A DNA stretch of 64,000 bases from Bradyrhizobium sp. OK095 (GCF_900109945.1 NZ_FOBX01000009.1:124001-188000); one strand, 5' to 3'; positions 25,109 through 34,950 are shown, numbered from the stretch's first letter. Translations and numbers: made by a program. The notes: generated by a model not told the origin, from the sequence alone.

Positions 25109-25525
25109 CTAGTCGTCGAAGCTCCCGCCGCGCTTCGACTTGATGTCGCTGCGGTGCTTCTTGCCCTCGAGCCGACGCTGCTTCGAGCCGAAAGTCGGCT
25201 TCGTCGCGCGGCGCGGTTTTGGCCGGATCATGGCCTCGGTCAGGATCTCGACGAGCCTGTCGATGGCATCCTGGCGGTTACGCTCCTGGGTGCGGAAGCG
25301 CTGGGCGTGGATCACGATGACGCCGTCCTTCGTCATGCGCTGGCCGGCGATGCGGGCAAGCCGGATCGCCGCATCTTCCGGGATCGTCAGCTTGCGGGTG
25401 TCGAATCGCAGCTGGGCCGCGGTCGACAATTTGTTGACGTTCTGACCGCCCGGGCCGGAGGCGCGGACAAAGACGATCGCGATGTCGTCCTCGTCGATGA
25501 CGAGATCGCGGGATATCCGCAGCAT
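25109..25525 (-). CDS. arfB: alternative ribosome-rescue hydrolase
   Basis: A 138-residue ArfB (YaeJ). The GGQ motif sits in RASGPGGQNVNKLST (about 26), where it cleaves peptidyl-tRNA on stalled ribosomes. The C-terminal tail (about 107-138) is strongly basic (RRLEGKKHRSDIKSKRG), as needed to enter the empty mRNA channel. ATG 25525 gives the normal length; the frame extends to 25621 without family support. It is separated from the cytochrome operon by 96 bases. Confidence 0.93.
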   Translation of the reverse strand: MLRISRDLVIDEDDIAIVFVRASGPGGQNVNKLSTAAQLRFDTRKLTIPEDAAIRLARIAGQRMTKDGVIVIHAQRFRTQERNRQDAIDRLVEILTEAMIRPKPRRATKPTFGSKQRRLEGKKHRSDIKSKRGGSFDD

Positions 25526-25596
25526 GATGGCACCATTCGTGATATCAGGACATATCGCGGAACATCCACGTTCGGCAATGGTGCATCCGGAAACGC

Positions 25597-25623
25597 AAAT
25601 GGCCGGGACGAGCCCGGCCATTT
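25597..25623 (-). terminator. terminator-like hairpin after the M16 operon
   Basis: AAATGGCCGGG and its exact complement CCCGGCCATTT are separated by 5 bases. It lies 20 bases beyond the stop of the M16 gene on the minus strand. The arm runs into T-rich sequence (ATTTGCGTTT) when read on the minus strand, which suits rho-independent termination. Confidence 0.65.
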
Positions 25624-25642
25624 CAGGAGGCGTTGGGGGACG

Positions 25643-27010
25643 TCAGTTCGACTTCGTCGCCGGTACTGCCACCGGCTGTGCGGCGGCCTGCGGGGCGCGG
25701 CCGACGACGACGGTCAGGAGGCCCTGGCCCCAGAGGCGCTTGGCGGCCGCCTTGGCGTCGTCCATGGTGACGGCATCGACGATGGCGTTGCGCTTCTCGA
25801 TATAGTCGATCGGCAGCTTGTCCTGCTGGTATTGCAGCAGCGCCTGCGCGAGCTTCGAGGACGTATCCAGCGCCAGCATCTGCGAGCCCTTGAGGTAGGA
25901 CTTGGCCTCGTCGAGCTCCTTCTGCGTCGGGCCCTCATCGGCGATGCGGCGCACTTCCTTGTCGATGGCGTCGATGGTGTCGCCGGCGCGGTCGGCGCGG
26001 GTGCCGGTGTTGCCGATGAAGATCGCCGAATGCTCCATCCAGAGCAGCGATTCATACACCGAATAGGCCAGCCCGCGCTTTTCGCGGACTTCACGATAGA
26101 GCCGCGAGGACAATCCGCCGCCGCCGAGGATGTGGTTGACGACATAGGCCGCCATGAAGCTCGGGTCGCTGCGCTTCACGCCGGGGCCACCGAAAGTGAT
26201 CACCGTCTGCGGCACGTCGAGCGGCACGAAGGCGCGCTGCGGCGGCTTGGCGGCCTCGACGTCGGCGACCGGTGTCAGATTGGCCTTGGCGGGCAGGCTG
26301 CCAAAAGTATGGTCGAGCAGCTTGCCAAGGGTCGCCGGATCGACGTCGCCGACGACCGCGACCTTCAAAGTGTCCTTGGCGAGCACGCGGCCGACATAAT
26401 CCTTCATGTCGGCGACCGTGACGGTCGGCACGCTGTCGAGCGTGCCGTTGGTCTGCCGGCCGTAAGGATGATCGCCGAACGTGACCTCCAGGAATTTGCG
26501 GCTCGCCAGCGACGAGGGGTTGGTGCTTTCGCGGCGCAGGCCCGAGATGACCTGCGAGCGGATGCGCTCGACATCGGCGGTTTCGAAATGCGGCGAGGTC
26601 AGCGCGCTCCGCAGCAGGTCGAAGGCCTCGTCCTTGTTGTCGCGGAGCATGCGCAGGCTGCCGCGGAAGGTGTCGCGGGTGGCGCTGAAGGAGAGCTCGA
26701 TGGCGCGGCGGTCGAGCCGCTCGTGGAAGGTCTTGGAGTCGAGATCGCCAGAACCTTCGTCGAGGAGGTCGCCGACCAGATTGGCGACGCCCGACTTGTC
26801 CTTGGGGTCCTGGGCCGAGCCGCCGGCAAAGGAATATTCCATGGCGATCAGCGGCACGGTCGCGTCTTGCACGAACCAGGCCTCGATGCCGCCGGGCGAG
26901 ATCAGGCGCTGGATCTTTGCCGCGGCTAGCGACGGCGAGACGGTCGCGAGCGCAAGCGCCGCGCCGGTGGCAAGGGAGAAGGCAGCGCGTCGAAACAAGG
27001 GATAGGTCAC
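25643..27010 (-). CDS. M16-family peptidase-like protein, non-catalytic partner
   Basis: A 455-residue M16 protein with a signal peptide. The HxxEH zinc motif is absent: the equivalent stretch reads GVANLVGDLLDEGSG. The C-terminal R/Y segment GGGGLSSRLYREVREKRGLAYSV is intact. This is the usual split seen in paired M16 proteases, where one subunit binds zinc and the other helps hold substrate. It starts with GTG at 27010, overlapping the catalytic subunit's stop by 4 bases (GTGA). Confidence 0.88.
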   Translation of the reverse strand: MTYPLFRRAAFSLATGAALALATVSPSLAAAKIQRLISPGGIEAWFVQDATVPLIAMEYSFAGGSAQDPKDKSGVANLVGDLLDEGSGDLDSKTFHERLDRRAIELSFSATRDTFRGSLRMLRDNKDEAFDLLRSALTSPHFETADVERIRSQVISGLRRESTNPSSLASRKFLEVTFGDHPYGRQTNGTLDSVPTVTVADMKDYVGRVLAKDTLKVAVVGDVDPATLGKLLDHTFGSLPAKANLTPVADVEAAKPPQRAFVPLDVPQTVITFGGPGVKRSDPSFMAAYVVNHILGGGGLSSRLYREVREKRGLAYSVYESLLWMEHSAIFIGNTGTRADRAGDTIDAIDKEVRRIADEGPTQKELDEAKSYLKGSQMLALDTSSKLAQALLQYQQDKLPIDYIEKRNAIVDAVTMDDAKAAAKRLWGQGLLTVVVGRAPQAAAQPVAVPATKSN

Positions 27011-28401
27011 GAACGCTTCTCCTCGCGCTTGGCGGTACTGGTGTCCTTGATCAGATAGCCCGTCACCGAGCGCTTCTTCTCGAGCCATTTCTGCGCAACG
27101 GTGCGAACTTGGTCGGCGGTGACCGCGCGAATGCGGTCAGGCCAACTCCTGATGTCTTCGATCGACAGGCCCGTCGTCAGCGCGCCGCCATACCAGCGCG
27201 CCAGCACGGCCTGATTGTCCTGGGCGTAAATCGCCTCCGCAATGAGCTGGGTCTTGACCCGCTCGAGGTCCTCGGCGCGGATCGGATTCTGCGCGACATC
27301 GGCGATGACGCCGTCAATCACCTGCTCGACGTCGGCAAAGCTGACGCCGGGCTTCGGCGAGGCCGCGACCGCGAACTGGGTCGGGTCGAGCGAGATGCTG
27401 GAATAGCTGGCGCTGGCGGAGACCGCGAGCGGCTTGTCGACGACGAGGGCGCGGTAGAGATAGGAATTGCTGCCGCTGCCCATCAGCTGCGCGAGCACGT
27501 CGAGGGCCGCGCTTTCACCGGCCGCAGCCGTCGTCGCGGAGGGCACGAGATAATAGCGGCGCACGCTGGGCTGCTCGACGCGTGGGTCGGACAGCGTGAC
27601 GGTGCGCGGCGCCGCCGGCTCAGGCTCCTGCGGGCGAACGCGCTGTGCCGGGATTGCGGGCTGGGCCGGGATCGGGCCGAAATTGCGCTCCACCAGCGGG
27701 CGCACGTCGGCGGCCTCGACGTCGCCGGCGATCACCAGGATCGCGTTGTTCGGCGCGTAGAAGCGACGGTAGAAGGCGAGCGCGTCCTCGCGGTTGAGCT
27801 TCTCGATCTCCTGGTGCCAGCCGATCACCGGGCGGCCATAGGGATGATTGAGATAGAGCGCGGCCATGACCTGTTCGTTCAGGCGCGCGTCAGGGCTGTT
27901 GGCGACGCGCATGTTGTACTCTTCGAGCACGACGTCGCGCTCGGGCAGCACGTTCTCGTCCTTGAGGATGAGGCCGGTCATGCGGTCGGCCTCGAATTCC
28001 ATCATGGTCGGCAGCTGCTCTTTCGGCACACGCTGGTAGTAGTTGGTGTAGTCGACCGAGGTCGAGGCGTTCTCGTTGCCTCCGACGCGGAGCACGGTCT
28101 GGGAGAATTCGCCGACCGGATGCTTCGACGTGCCCTTGAACATCAAATGTTCGAGGAAGTGCGCAAGCCCGGACTTGCCCGGCGTCTCGTCGGCCGAGCC
28201 GACCTTGTACCAGATCATCTCAGTGACCACGGGGGTGCGATGATCCGGGATCACCACGACCTGGAGGCCGTTGGCGAGCGTGAAGCTGGCGGGCGGGTCC
28301 GATGTCACCGTGGTCTGGGCGAGGGCGGCGCCGGCCGTCAGGACACTGGTCGAAAGCAGCGCGGCAAGAAGGCAGGCAACCGATCGGTTTGCAGACATCA
28401 T
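27007..28401 (-). CDS. M16-family zinc peptidase, catalytic subunit
   Basis: A 464-residue insulinase-family protease, exported (signal peptide about 1-27 ending ALA-Q). The inverted zinc motif HFLEH lies in SGLAHFLEHLMFKGT at about 78, and the distal Glu lies in VVLEEYNM. It should form a clamshell peptidase with the coupled downstream subunit in the periplasm. ATG 28401 is taken because the signal peptide begins there, with AGGGA just upstream; the frame continues to 28452. Confidence 0.92.
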   Translation of the reverse strand: MMSANRSVACLLAALLSTSVLTAGAALAQTTVTSDPPASFTLANGLQVVVIPDHRTPVVTEMIWYKVGSADETPGKSGLAHFLEHLMFKGTSKHPVGEFSQTVLRVGGNENASTSVDYTNYYQRVPKEQLPTMMEFEADRMTGLILKDENVLPERDVVLEEYNMRVANSPDARLNEQVMAALYLNHPYGRPVIGWHQEIEKLNREDALAFYRRFYAPNNAILVIAGDVEAADVRPLVERNFGPIPAQPAIPAQRVRPQEPEPAAPRTVTLSDPRVEQPSVRRYYLVPSATTAAAGESAALDVLAQLMGSGSNSYLYRALVVDKPLAVSASASYSSISLDPTQFAVAASPKPGVSFADVEQVIDGVIADVAQNPIRAEDLERVKTQLIAEAIYAQDNQAVLARWYGGALTTGLSIEDIRSWPDRIRAVTADQVRTVAQKWLEKKRSVTGYLIKDTSTAKREEKRS

Positions 28402-28602
28402 GATCCCTGGTGAAAGGCCGAGGTCCGGATGTCCGGCTCGGAGGCACGGCATGCTACACCGTGCGGCTGAGGCTTCGCGTCACGAAGCAGAGAACTCAAC
28501 GCTTAGGCAAGTTACTGATAAGCAATTTATGGACCGCGTCCGGCGTGCATCAGCCGCCGGCGCCGAGTTCGCGTCTGTCCGGATTGCTGCGGACGAGGGG
28601 CG

Positions 28603-29331
28603 CTATTGTTCCTTGTCCTTGCCGGACATGATGTCGAAATAGGTCTTTTTCGTATTGTCCGTGCCGGCGCCATAGGCGTAGCTGGAGGACGGTGTCTGGT
28701 ATCCGGGCGGAGGCTCGACCAGCGACTGGCGCGGGGGCTCGGTGGTGAACTGCTTGTTCTCGGCTTTGCCGCCCACGCCCCTCATCATATTCCACAGGCC
28801 GCCAGTAAAACCCAGTTCGGCGGGGCTCATCGACGGGTTACCGTTGGTGCCCGGCTGAATGGGATCGTTGCTCGTGCGCTCGGGCGCGGCGACCTGGCCG
28901 GCCTTCATCTCGGCAGGGGTCAGCGGCTGGGCCGCCTGCCAGTTCTCGGTCGCCTTGGTGGCCTTCTTCCGTGCGGCGATGGCTTCCTTGCGGCGCTTTT
29001 CCTCGGGGTCCTTGGGCCAGTTCGGAGCGGCCTTGGCCTGGGTCGCGGGAGGCGGCAAATCGAGCTTGGGCGGCACAACCAGCGGCGAGCGCTCACGGTA
29101 TTCGATGCCGGGCTTTTCCATGCTCTTGGCGCCGATGCCGGACATCAGATTGTCGATGATCTTCTCTTCGAAGGTCATTCCGTCATCTTCTTCATCGTCG
29201 TCACCGGCGCGGGCCGCACCGGTCGACATGACGAGACCGATGCCGAGCGCGACAGCGGACAATTTCAACGCCCGCCAGAACCCGGATTTGGGGTCTCGAA
29301 CCATCGAACCGCTGGTCTCGGAGCTGCGCAT
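28603..29331 (-). CDS. exported Pro-rich protein of unknown function
   Basis: A 242-residue protein that I do not recognise by family. An N-terminal hydrophobic segment (about 21-40, ending ARA-G) suggests export. It is followed by an acidic run DDDEEDDG, then a conserved-looking FEEKIIDNLMSGIG, a Pro/Lys/Ala-rich middle and a C-terminal YFDIMSGKDKEQ. The gene lies between lspA and the M16 protease pair, all on the minus strand. ATG 29331 gives the export signal; the frame extends to 29397. Confidence 0.7.
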   Translation of the reverse strand: MRSSETSGSMVRDPKSGFWRALKLSAVALGIGLVMSTGAARAGDDDEEDDGMTFEEKIIDNLMSGIGAKSMEKPGIEYRERSPLVVPPKLDLPPPATQAKAAPNWPKDPEEKRRKEAIAARKKATKATENWQAAQPLTPAEMKAGQVAAPERTSNDPIQPGTNGNPSMSPAELGFTGGLWNMMRGVGGKAENKQFTTEPPRQSLVEPPPGYQTPSSSYAYGAGTDNTKKTYFDIMSGKDKEQ

Positions 29332-29428
29332 CACTGTACCTGTTCCATAATGTGACAGATCGCCGCTCGCACGCGGCCAGTCCTCGCAAAAAAGCAAGGT
29401 TCCACCTCACCGCCCATATCGGCCGGGA

Positions 29429-29923
29429 TCAGGGCGCTTTTGCGGCGGGTACCCCCAGGAAGGAATCATACAATAGGGCCGCCACGCCAGCAACGATGGC
29501 CACGTCTGCGAGGTTAAACACGTACCAATTATAGCTATTTCCGGCGATCTCGATGTGGAACAGGGCGAAATCGACCACGGCGCCATAGGCGAAGCGGTCG
29601 ATGCCGTTGCCGATCGCGCCGCCGATGATCAACCCGAGCGCGATCGTGGCAAGCCAGGTGTGGGAGCGGGCCATCCAGATCGCCAGGGCGACCACGGCGA
29701 TGGCCTTGACCGCCATCAGCGCGATTTGGGCCGACTGGCTGTCGTTCTGGAGCCAGCCGAAGCTGATGCCGATGTTCCAGGCCAGCACCAGGTCGAAGAA
29801 CGGCATCACCTGCACCACGCCCTTGCGTGCCAGGTCGAACCCGTTCAGCAGCCAGAGCTTCGAGGCCTGGTCGGCCACGAGCGTGACCACAGCCGTGAGG
29901 ATGCCGGCGCGGAGCGGGGTCAT
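29429..29923 (-). CDS. lspA: lipoprotein signal peptidase
   Basis: A 164-residue signal peptidase II with four membrane segments. The catalytic aspartates lie in NGIDRFAYGAVVDF and FNLADVAI, and VADQASKLW and NIGISFGW are the other family boxes. It cleaves the signal peptide of diacylglyceryl-modified prolipoproteins. The ATG at 29923 lies 11 bases after the ileS stop, the standard ileS-lspA arrangement. Confidence 0.96.
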   Translation of the reverse strand: MTPLRAGILTAVVTLVADQASKLWLLNGFDLARKGVVQVMPFFDLVLAWNIGISFGWLQNDSQSAQIALMAVKAIAVVALAIWMARSHTWLATIALGLIIGGAIGNGIDRFAYGAVVDFALFHIEIAGNSYNWYVFNLADVAIVAGVAALLYDSFLGVPAAKAP

Positions 29924-29933
29924 GGCCGTCCGA

Positions 29934-32933
29934 TCAGACGCCCACGCCCAACGCCTTCCACTCGCGCAGCGCCTGAGCATCGCGCGGGGTGACGTCGGGG
30001 TATTCAGCGTCTTCGCCGACGGTCGGCGAGATCTTCCAGGAGCGGGCGCATTTGGTGCCGACCGCCTTCTCGACCACGACGGCAACGCCGGGCACCGCAT
30101 CGAGACGGAATGCACCGGCCGGGGCCTCGCTTTCGCGCACCTCGTAGTTCGAGGTGATGCAGACCTCGGCGAGATCAGTGTCGAACAGCGTCGCCAGCAT
30201 GTCGCGGTCGGCGACATAGATCACCGGCGAGGCCTCCAGCGACGAGCCGATGTTCTTGGCGGCGCGTTCGAGTTCCAGCGCGCCGGTGACGACGCGGCGG
30301 ACGTTGCGGATCGTCTCCCATTTCGCGGCAAGCTTGTCGTCGCGAAGCTTTTCGAGGTTCTCCGGGAACAGCGTCAGGTGCACCGAGGGTTCGGCGTCTG
30401 GCCTGTACATCCGCCAGGATTCCTCCGCGGTGAAGCTCAGGATCGGCGCCAGCCATTTCAGGACCGAGGCGCACAAGAGGTCGATGGTCGTCAAGGCCGC
30501 CTTGCGTGTCAGCGAGGACGGCGGATCGCAATAAAGCGTATCCTTGCGGATGTCGAAATAGAACGCGGAGAGCTCGCTGTTCAGGAAGGCGGAGAGGGTC
30601 GCGACCACGGTCTTGTAGTCGAACTCCTGATAGGCCTTGCGGATCACGTCGGCGCGCACCGCAAGTTCGTGCAGCAACAGCCGCTCGAGTTCGGGCATCT
30701 CGGCAGGCGCGACCGCATCGGCCGGCTTGAAGTGATGCAGCGTCCCAAGCATCCAGCGCACGGTGTTGCGCAGCTTGCGGTAGGTCTCGATGGTGTTTTT
30801 CAGGATCTCCGGGCCGATGCGCTGATCGTCGGCATAGTCGGTGGCGCAGACCCACAGGCGCAGGATGTCCGCGCCGGAATCCTTGATCACCTTCTGCGGC
30901 TCGACGGTGTTGCCGATCGACTTCGACATCTTGCGGCCGTTCTCGTCGAGCGTGAAGCCGTGGGTGAGCACGATGTCATAGGGCGCGCGACCGCGGGTGC
31001 CGGCGCTTTCCAGCAGGGAGGAATGAAACCAGCCGCGATGCTGGTCGCTGCCTTCGAGGTACATCACCGTGTCCTGGCCACCGTCGATCTTACGGACGAT
31101 GTTGCCGAGCTGCGGGAAGTTCTGGCGGTCTTCCAGCACGAAGGCGTGGGTCGAGCCGGAATCGAACCAGACGTCGCAGATATCGTCGACCTTCTTCCAG
31201 TCCTCGCTCGCGCGTTCCCTAAGGAAGCGCTCGCGGGCGCCGTCCATGTACCAGGCGTCGGCGCCTTCCTCCATGAAGGCTTCGCTGATGCGCTGATTGA
31301 CGATCTCGTCCTGCAGGATCTCGGCCGAGCCGTCGCTCTTCTCGCGCACGAACACGGCGATCGGCACGCCCCAGGCGCGCTGGCGCGAGATCACCCAGTC
31401 CGGGCGGTTGGTGATCATGCCGTTGATGCGGTTCTCGCCCGACGGCGGCACCCATTGCGTCACCGAGATCGCGTGCAGCGCGCGGGCGCGCAGCGTGTCG
31501 CCCTTCTTCGCATGGCCGTCGTCGCTGATGTCCTTGTCCATCGCAATAAACCATTGCGGCGTGTTGCGGAAGATCACCGGCTTCTTCGAGCGCCAGGAAT
31601 GCGGATATTGGTGCTTGAGGCGGCCGCGCGCGAGCAGCTTGCCGGCGTCGATCAGCGCTTTGATCACGGCCTCGTTGGCATCGCCCTTCTCGCCCTTGTC
31701 GTTGAGCACGCGCTTGCCGGTGAAGCCGGGAGCCTGTGCGGTATAGGCGCCGTTCTCGTCGACGGTGTAGGGGATCGCGGTCGAGATGCCGCGTTCATCG
31801 AGCTCGCGGGTGTTGGCCATCCAGACGTCGAAGTCTTCGCGGCCGTGGCTCGGCGCGGTGTGCACGAAGCCGGTACCGGTATCATCGGTGACGTGATCGC
31901 CGGCGAGCAGCGGCACGATGAACTCGTAGTCGCCGCCGAACCCGCGCAAGGGATGGGCGCATTCCACGGCGTCCAGGGTGTCGCCCGGAATGTCGCGCAC
32001 CTTCTCATAGGTCGTGACGCGCGCCTGCTTGAACACTTCCGCGGCCAGCGCATCGGCCAGGATCAGGAGATCGCCGGTCTTGGCCCAATTGTCGGCAGGC
32101 GCATCCGTCACCTTATAAAGGCCATAGGCGATCTTCGGCGAGAAAGAGATCGCGCGGTTGCCGGGCAGCGTCCAGGGCGTGGTGGTCCAGATCACGACCG
32201 AGGCGCTGGCTAGCGCGCCGTGCGCGGGCGAGGTGACCGGGAATTTCACCCAGACCATGTCGGAAGTGTAATCCTCGTATTCGACCTCGGCCTCGGCCAG
32301 CGCGGTCTTCTCGACCACGCTCCACATCACCGGCTTGGACCCACGATACAGCGTACCGTTGGCCGCGAATTTCATCAGCTCGCGGGCGATCTGCGCTTCG
32401 GCCGGATAGCTCATGGTCTGATAGGGATGGTCCCAGTCGCCGATGATGCCGAGCCGCTTGAACTCCTCGCGCTGCACGTTGATCCAGTGCGTCGCATAGG
32501 CGCGGCATTCTTTTCGGAACGCCACCATCGCGGCGGAGTCGCGGAAGTCGGGCTTTTGCTTGCCCTTCTTGCGGTAGTTCTCCTCCTCGATCTTCCATTC
32601 GATCGGCAGGCCGTGACAGTCCCAGCCGGGTACGTAATTGGAGTCGAAGCCGAGCATCTGCTGGCTCTTGGTCACGACGTCCTTGAGGATCTTGTTCAGC
32701 GCGTGCCCGATATGGATGTTGCCGTTGGCGTAGGGCGGGCCGTCATGCAGCACGAATTTGGCGCGGCCCTCGGCTTCCTGACGCAGTCTGTCGTAGAGGC
32801 CGATGTCGTTCCAGTATTTCAGGATCTCCGGCTCGCGCTGCGGCAGGCCGGCGCGCATCGGGAAATCCGTCTGCGGCAGATAAAGAGTCTTCGAATAGTC
32901 GTTGGTGTCGGACTTTTGCGGCTTTTCGGACAT
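29934..32933 (-). CDS. ileS: isoleucyl-tRNA synthetase
   Basis: A 999-residue class I synthetase. HIGHALNKIL (about 75) and KMSKS (about 670) form the ATP site, and the CP1 editing domain lies between. The C-terminal half has an anticodon-binding region. It charges tRNA-Ile with isoleucine and edits valine. Full length, no sign of damage. Divergent repeats are absent and ribF lies 202 bases upstream on the same strand. Confidence 0.97.
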   Translation of the reverse strand: MSEKPQKSDTNDYSKTLYLPQTDFPMRAGLPQREPEILKYWNDIGLYDRLRQEAEGRAKFVLHDGPPYANGNIHIGHALNKILKDVVTKSQQMLGFDSNYVPGWDCHGLPIEWKIEEENYRKKGKQKPDFRDSAAMVAFRKECRAYATHWINVQREEFKRLGIIGDWDHPYQTMSYPAEAQIARELMKFAANGTLYRGSKPVMWSVVEKTALAEAEVEYEDYTSDMVWVKFPVTSPAHGALASASVVIWTTTPWTLPGNRAISFSPKIAYGLYKVTDAPADNWAKTGDLLILADALAAEVFKQARVTTYEKVRDIPGDTLDAVECAHPLRGFGGDYEFIVPLLAGDHVTDDTGTGFVHTAPSHGREDFDVWMANTRELDERGISTAIPYTVDENGAYTAQAPGFTGKRVLNDKGEKGDANEAVIKALIDAGKLLARGRLKHQYPHSWRSKKPVIFRNTPQWFIAMDKDISDDGHAKKGDTLRARALHAISVTQWVPPSGENRINGMITNRPDWVISRQRAWGVPIAVFVREKSDGSAEILQDEIVNQRISEAFMEEGADAWYMDGARERFLRERASEDWKKVDDICDVWFDSGSTHAFVLEDRQNFPQLGNIVRKIDGGQDTVMYLEGSDQHRGWFHSSLLESAGTRGRAPYDIVLTHGFTLDENGRKMSKSIGNTVEPQKVIKDSGADILRLWVCATDYADDQRIGPEILKNTIETYRKLRNTVRWMLGTLHHFKPADAVAPAEMPELERLLLHELAVRADVIRKAYQEFDYKTVVATLSAFLNSELSAFYFDIRKDTLYCDPPSSLTRKAALTTIDLLCASVLKWLAPILSFTAEESWRMYRPDAEPSVHLTLFPENLEKLRDDKLAAKWETIRNVRRVVTGALELERAAKNIGSSLEASPVIYVADRDMLATLFDTDLAEVCITSNYEVRESEAPAGAFRLDAVPGVAVVVEKAVGTKCARSWKISPTVGEDAEYPDVTPRDAQALREWKALGVGV

Positions 32934-33135
32934 GGGGCTGACTGGCTCGGAATGGCGCGGGAACGAATGGCGATGCGGAATCGCGGGGTGAAACGACCAA
33001 ATCCCGGTCTTGCGCCGAGCCGAAGGCTCAGGCGGAAGCCGGGCCGCTAATCCCTATGATGCGCCGCGCAAGCATGGGCTCTCCATAGCAGGGGGCTAAG
33101 GGAAGCGCAAAGGTCGGGCGGGCCGGCTTTCGGCC
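32934..33135. other. 202-base gap between ribF and ileS
   Basis: The gap holds a short inverted element around 33018-33034 (GCCGAGCC and GGCTC) and no gene. It probably contains the ileS promoter or leader. No T-box or riboswitch pattern was recognised. Confidence 0.35.
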
Positions 33136-34107
33136 TCAATCGATCACGCCAAGCCTCGGAAACGCGTCCGGGGCGGCGGCCAGCATGGCGCGGGCGCGGG
33201 CGGAATCGTCGTCCATCTGGCGGATCAGAGGCTCCAGGCTGTCGAATTTCAGCTCCTCGCGGATGAAGCCGATAAAGGCGCAGTCGAGCGCTTGCCCGTA
33301 GAGGTCGCCCTTGAAGTCGAACAGGAAGATTTCCAGCAGCGGCGCGCCATTATCAAAGGTCGGACGGCGGCCGAAGCTTGCCACCCCGTCCAGCCGCTCG
33401 GTCCCGCGGCCGACCCGCACGGCGTAGATGCCGTGCTTGAGGCCGCAATTGGCATCGAGGCGGATGTTGGCGGTGGGGTAGCCGAGGTCGCGGCCGCGCT
33501 TCTCGCCGTGGATGACCTCACCGGTGATGAACCAGGGCGCACTCAGCATGGTGGTGGCCTCGTCGAGCTGCCCTTCGGCGAGTGCGATCCGGATGGCGCT
33601 GGAGGAGACCGGCCGCTCGTCGATATCGACATGCGGCTGCACGTCGACCTCGATGCCGAGCCGGGGGGCCTCATTCACCAGCAGGCCGGGCGAACCGACG
33701 CGACCTTTGCCGAAATGGAAGTCGTAGCCGACCGCAATTCCGCTGACGCCGAGGCGTCCGATCAGGTCATGGTGAATGAAGTCTTGCGCGCTGGTCCCGG
33801 CGCGGGATTTGTCGAAGGTCATGACCACGGCGCCGGCGAGCCCGGTGCCGGCCAGGAGCCGCAGCTTGGCCGGCTCGTCCGTCAGGCGAAATTGCGGGGT
33901 GTTCGGGCTGAAAAAACGCCGCGGATGCGGCTCGAAGGTCAACGCCAGCGCAGGGCGGCCATGCGTGCGGCCCATTTCCAGGGCGGCTGCGATCACCGCG
34001 CGATGGCCAAGATGAACGCCGTCGAAATTGCCCATGGCGACCACGGAGCCCCTCAAAATCGCGGAATCCGGCGTGGAGTCGCGGATAACGGTAAAATGCG
34101 GGGCCAT
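33136..34107 (-). CDS. ribF: bifunctional riboflavin kinase / FAD synthetase
   Basis: A 323-residue RibF. The N-terminal nucleotidyltransferase domain has GNFDGVHLGHRAVI (about 26) and the SSSAIR block. The C-terminal riboflavin kinase domain has GRDLGYPTANI and GVASFGRRPTF. It converts riboflavin to FMN and then FAD. ATG 34107 fits the family N terminus; the frame extends to 34170. It lies upstream of ileS-lspA, a common order. The same window carries an FMN-riboswitch-controlled ribH at 60.5 kb. Confidence 0.95.
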   Translation of the reverse strand: MAPHFTVIRDSTPDSAILRGSVVAMGNFDGVHLGHRAVIAAALEMGRTHGRPALALTFEPHPRRFFSPNTPQFRLTDEPAKLRLLAGTGLAGAVVMTFDKSRAGTSAQDFIHHDLIGRLGVSGIAVGYDFHFGKGRVGSPGLLVNEAPRLGIEVDVQPHVDIDERPVSSSAIRIALAEGQLDEATTMLSAPWFITGEVIHGEKRGRDLGYPTANIRLDANCGLKHGIYAVRVGRGTERLDGVASFGRRPTFDNGAPLLEIFLFDFKGDLYGQALDCAFIGFIREELKFDSLEPLIRQMDDDSARARAMLAAAPDAFPRLGVID

Positions 34108-34338
34108 CAGGGGAATTCTCGAAGCGGCAGGACCTCTCGGACCGTGGCTTGACCGGCCGGACGAAGTCAAGCGGCAGGGGGGGCGGCCACATTGAACTTG
34201 ATTTCAGTCCTTCGGAGGCGCCCGCGATTAACGCGCTGTTTAACGCCTTGGTGCTAATCCTTGAAACGTGGAACTGCGGGGCTGGAGCCAGGCAGGTCCG
34301 ATCGTAATATTTCCTGGGTTTGCGTTGGGGGAGTCGAG
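34108..34338. promoter_or_regulatory. divergent promoter region between ribF and a CheY-like gene
   Basis: A 231-base gap with TTAACGCG and TTTAACGCC repeats at about 34228-34247 and AT-rich TCGTAATATTTCCTGG at about 34302-34317 that may include the -10 of the CheY-like gene. GGGGGAG at 34328-34334 is its ribosome-binding site. Confidence 0.4.
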
Positions 34339-34734
34339 ATGGCGGTTGATTTGTCGATGTCGGTCCTGGTGGTTGACGACTACAGCACCATGATCCGTAT
34401 CATCAGGAACCTCCTGAAGCAGCTTGGTTTCGAGAATATCGATGATGCCAGCGACGGTTCGGCTGCGCTGAACAAGATGCGCGGCAAGAAATACGGGCTC
34501 GTGATTTCCGACTGGAACATGGAGCCGATGACGGGCTACGATCTGCTGCGCGAAGTGCGGGCGGATCCGAACCTCGCCACCACGCCTTTCATCATGATCA
34601 CGGCGGAATCGAAGACCGAGAACGTGATCGCGGCCAAGAAGGCCGGCGTGAACAACTACATCGTCAAGCCGTTCAATGCGGCGACTTTGAAGACCAAGAT
34701 CGAGGCGGTCTTCCCGGACATGGCGAGCGCGTAA
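34339..34734 (+). CDS. CheY-like single-domain response regulator
   Basis: A 131-residue receiver domain without an output domain. The acidic pocket is in VVDDYSTM, the phosphoacceptor Asp in ISDWNMEPM, the switch Thr in MITAES and the Lys in VKPFN. SDWNMEPMTGYDLL is typical of CheY proteins. No chemotaxis or flagellar gene is near, so its partner kinase is unknown. GGGGGAG precedes ATG 34339. Confidence 0.9.
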   Translation: MAVDLSMSVLVVDDYSTMIRIIRNLLKQLGFENIDDASDGSAALNKMRGKKYGLVISDWNMEPMTGYDLLREVRADPNLATTPFIMITAESKTENVIAAKKAGVNNYIVKPFNAATLKTKIEAVFPDMASA

Positions 34735-34778
34735 GCGCGCTCTTCGCCGGATCAACAATCTTCCATTTGGAACGTCGC

Positions 34779-34797
34779 GCCCGGGCTTGTCCCGGGC
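34779..34797. terminator. GCCCGGG hairpin after the CheY-like gene
   Basis: GCCCGGG, loop CTTGT, CCCGGGC. The same 23-base sequence including ATCC recurs at 57530-57552 after hisS. Further inverted sequence (ACGTTT ... AAACGTGG and GGCCGGA ... TCCGGCC) fills 34799-34893. No T-run, so it is a repeat that may stabilise mRNA or end transcription. Confidence 0.6.
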
Positions 34798-34950
34798 ATC
34801 CACGTTTGTGGATCTGCGAAGCAAAACGTGGATGGCCGGAGCGCAGGCGAGCGGAAGCGACGCCGTCCTTCGGTCGGCTAAGTCCGGCCATGACGGCATC
34901 TAGCTCTCAACAATTGGTCTAAGCCCGCAGCACCTGCGCGAGCTCGGCCA

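Noticed and set aside
25106..28413. Long plus-strand frames opposite arfB and the M16 genes
   Set aside because: Antisense shadows; the minus-strand genes carry intact motifs.
29601..32213. 870-codon plus-strand frame
   Set aside because: Antisense to ileS, which has full-length family motifs; GC-rich codon bias leaves the opposite strand open.
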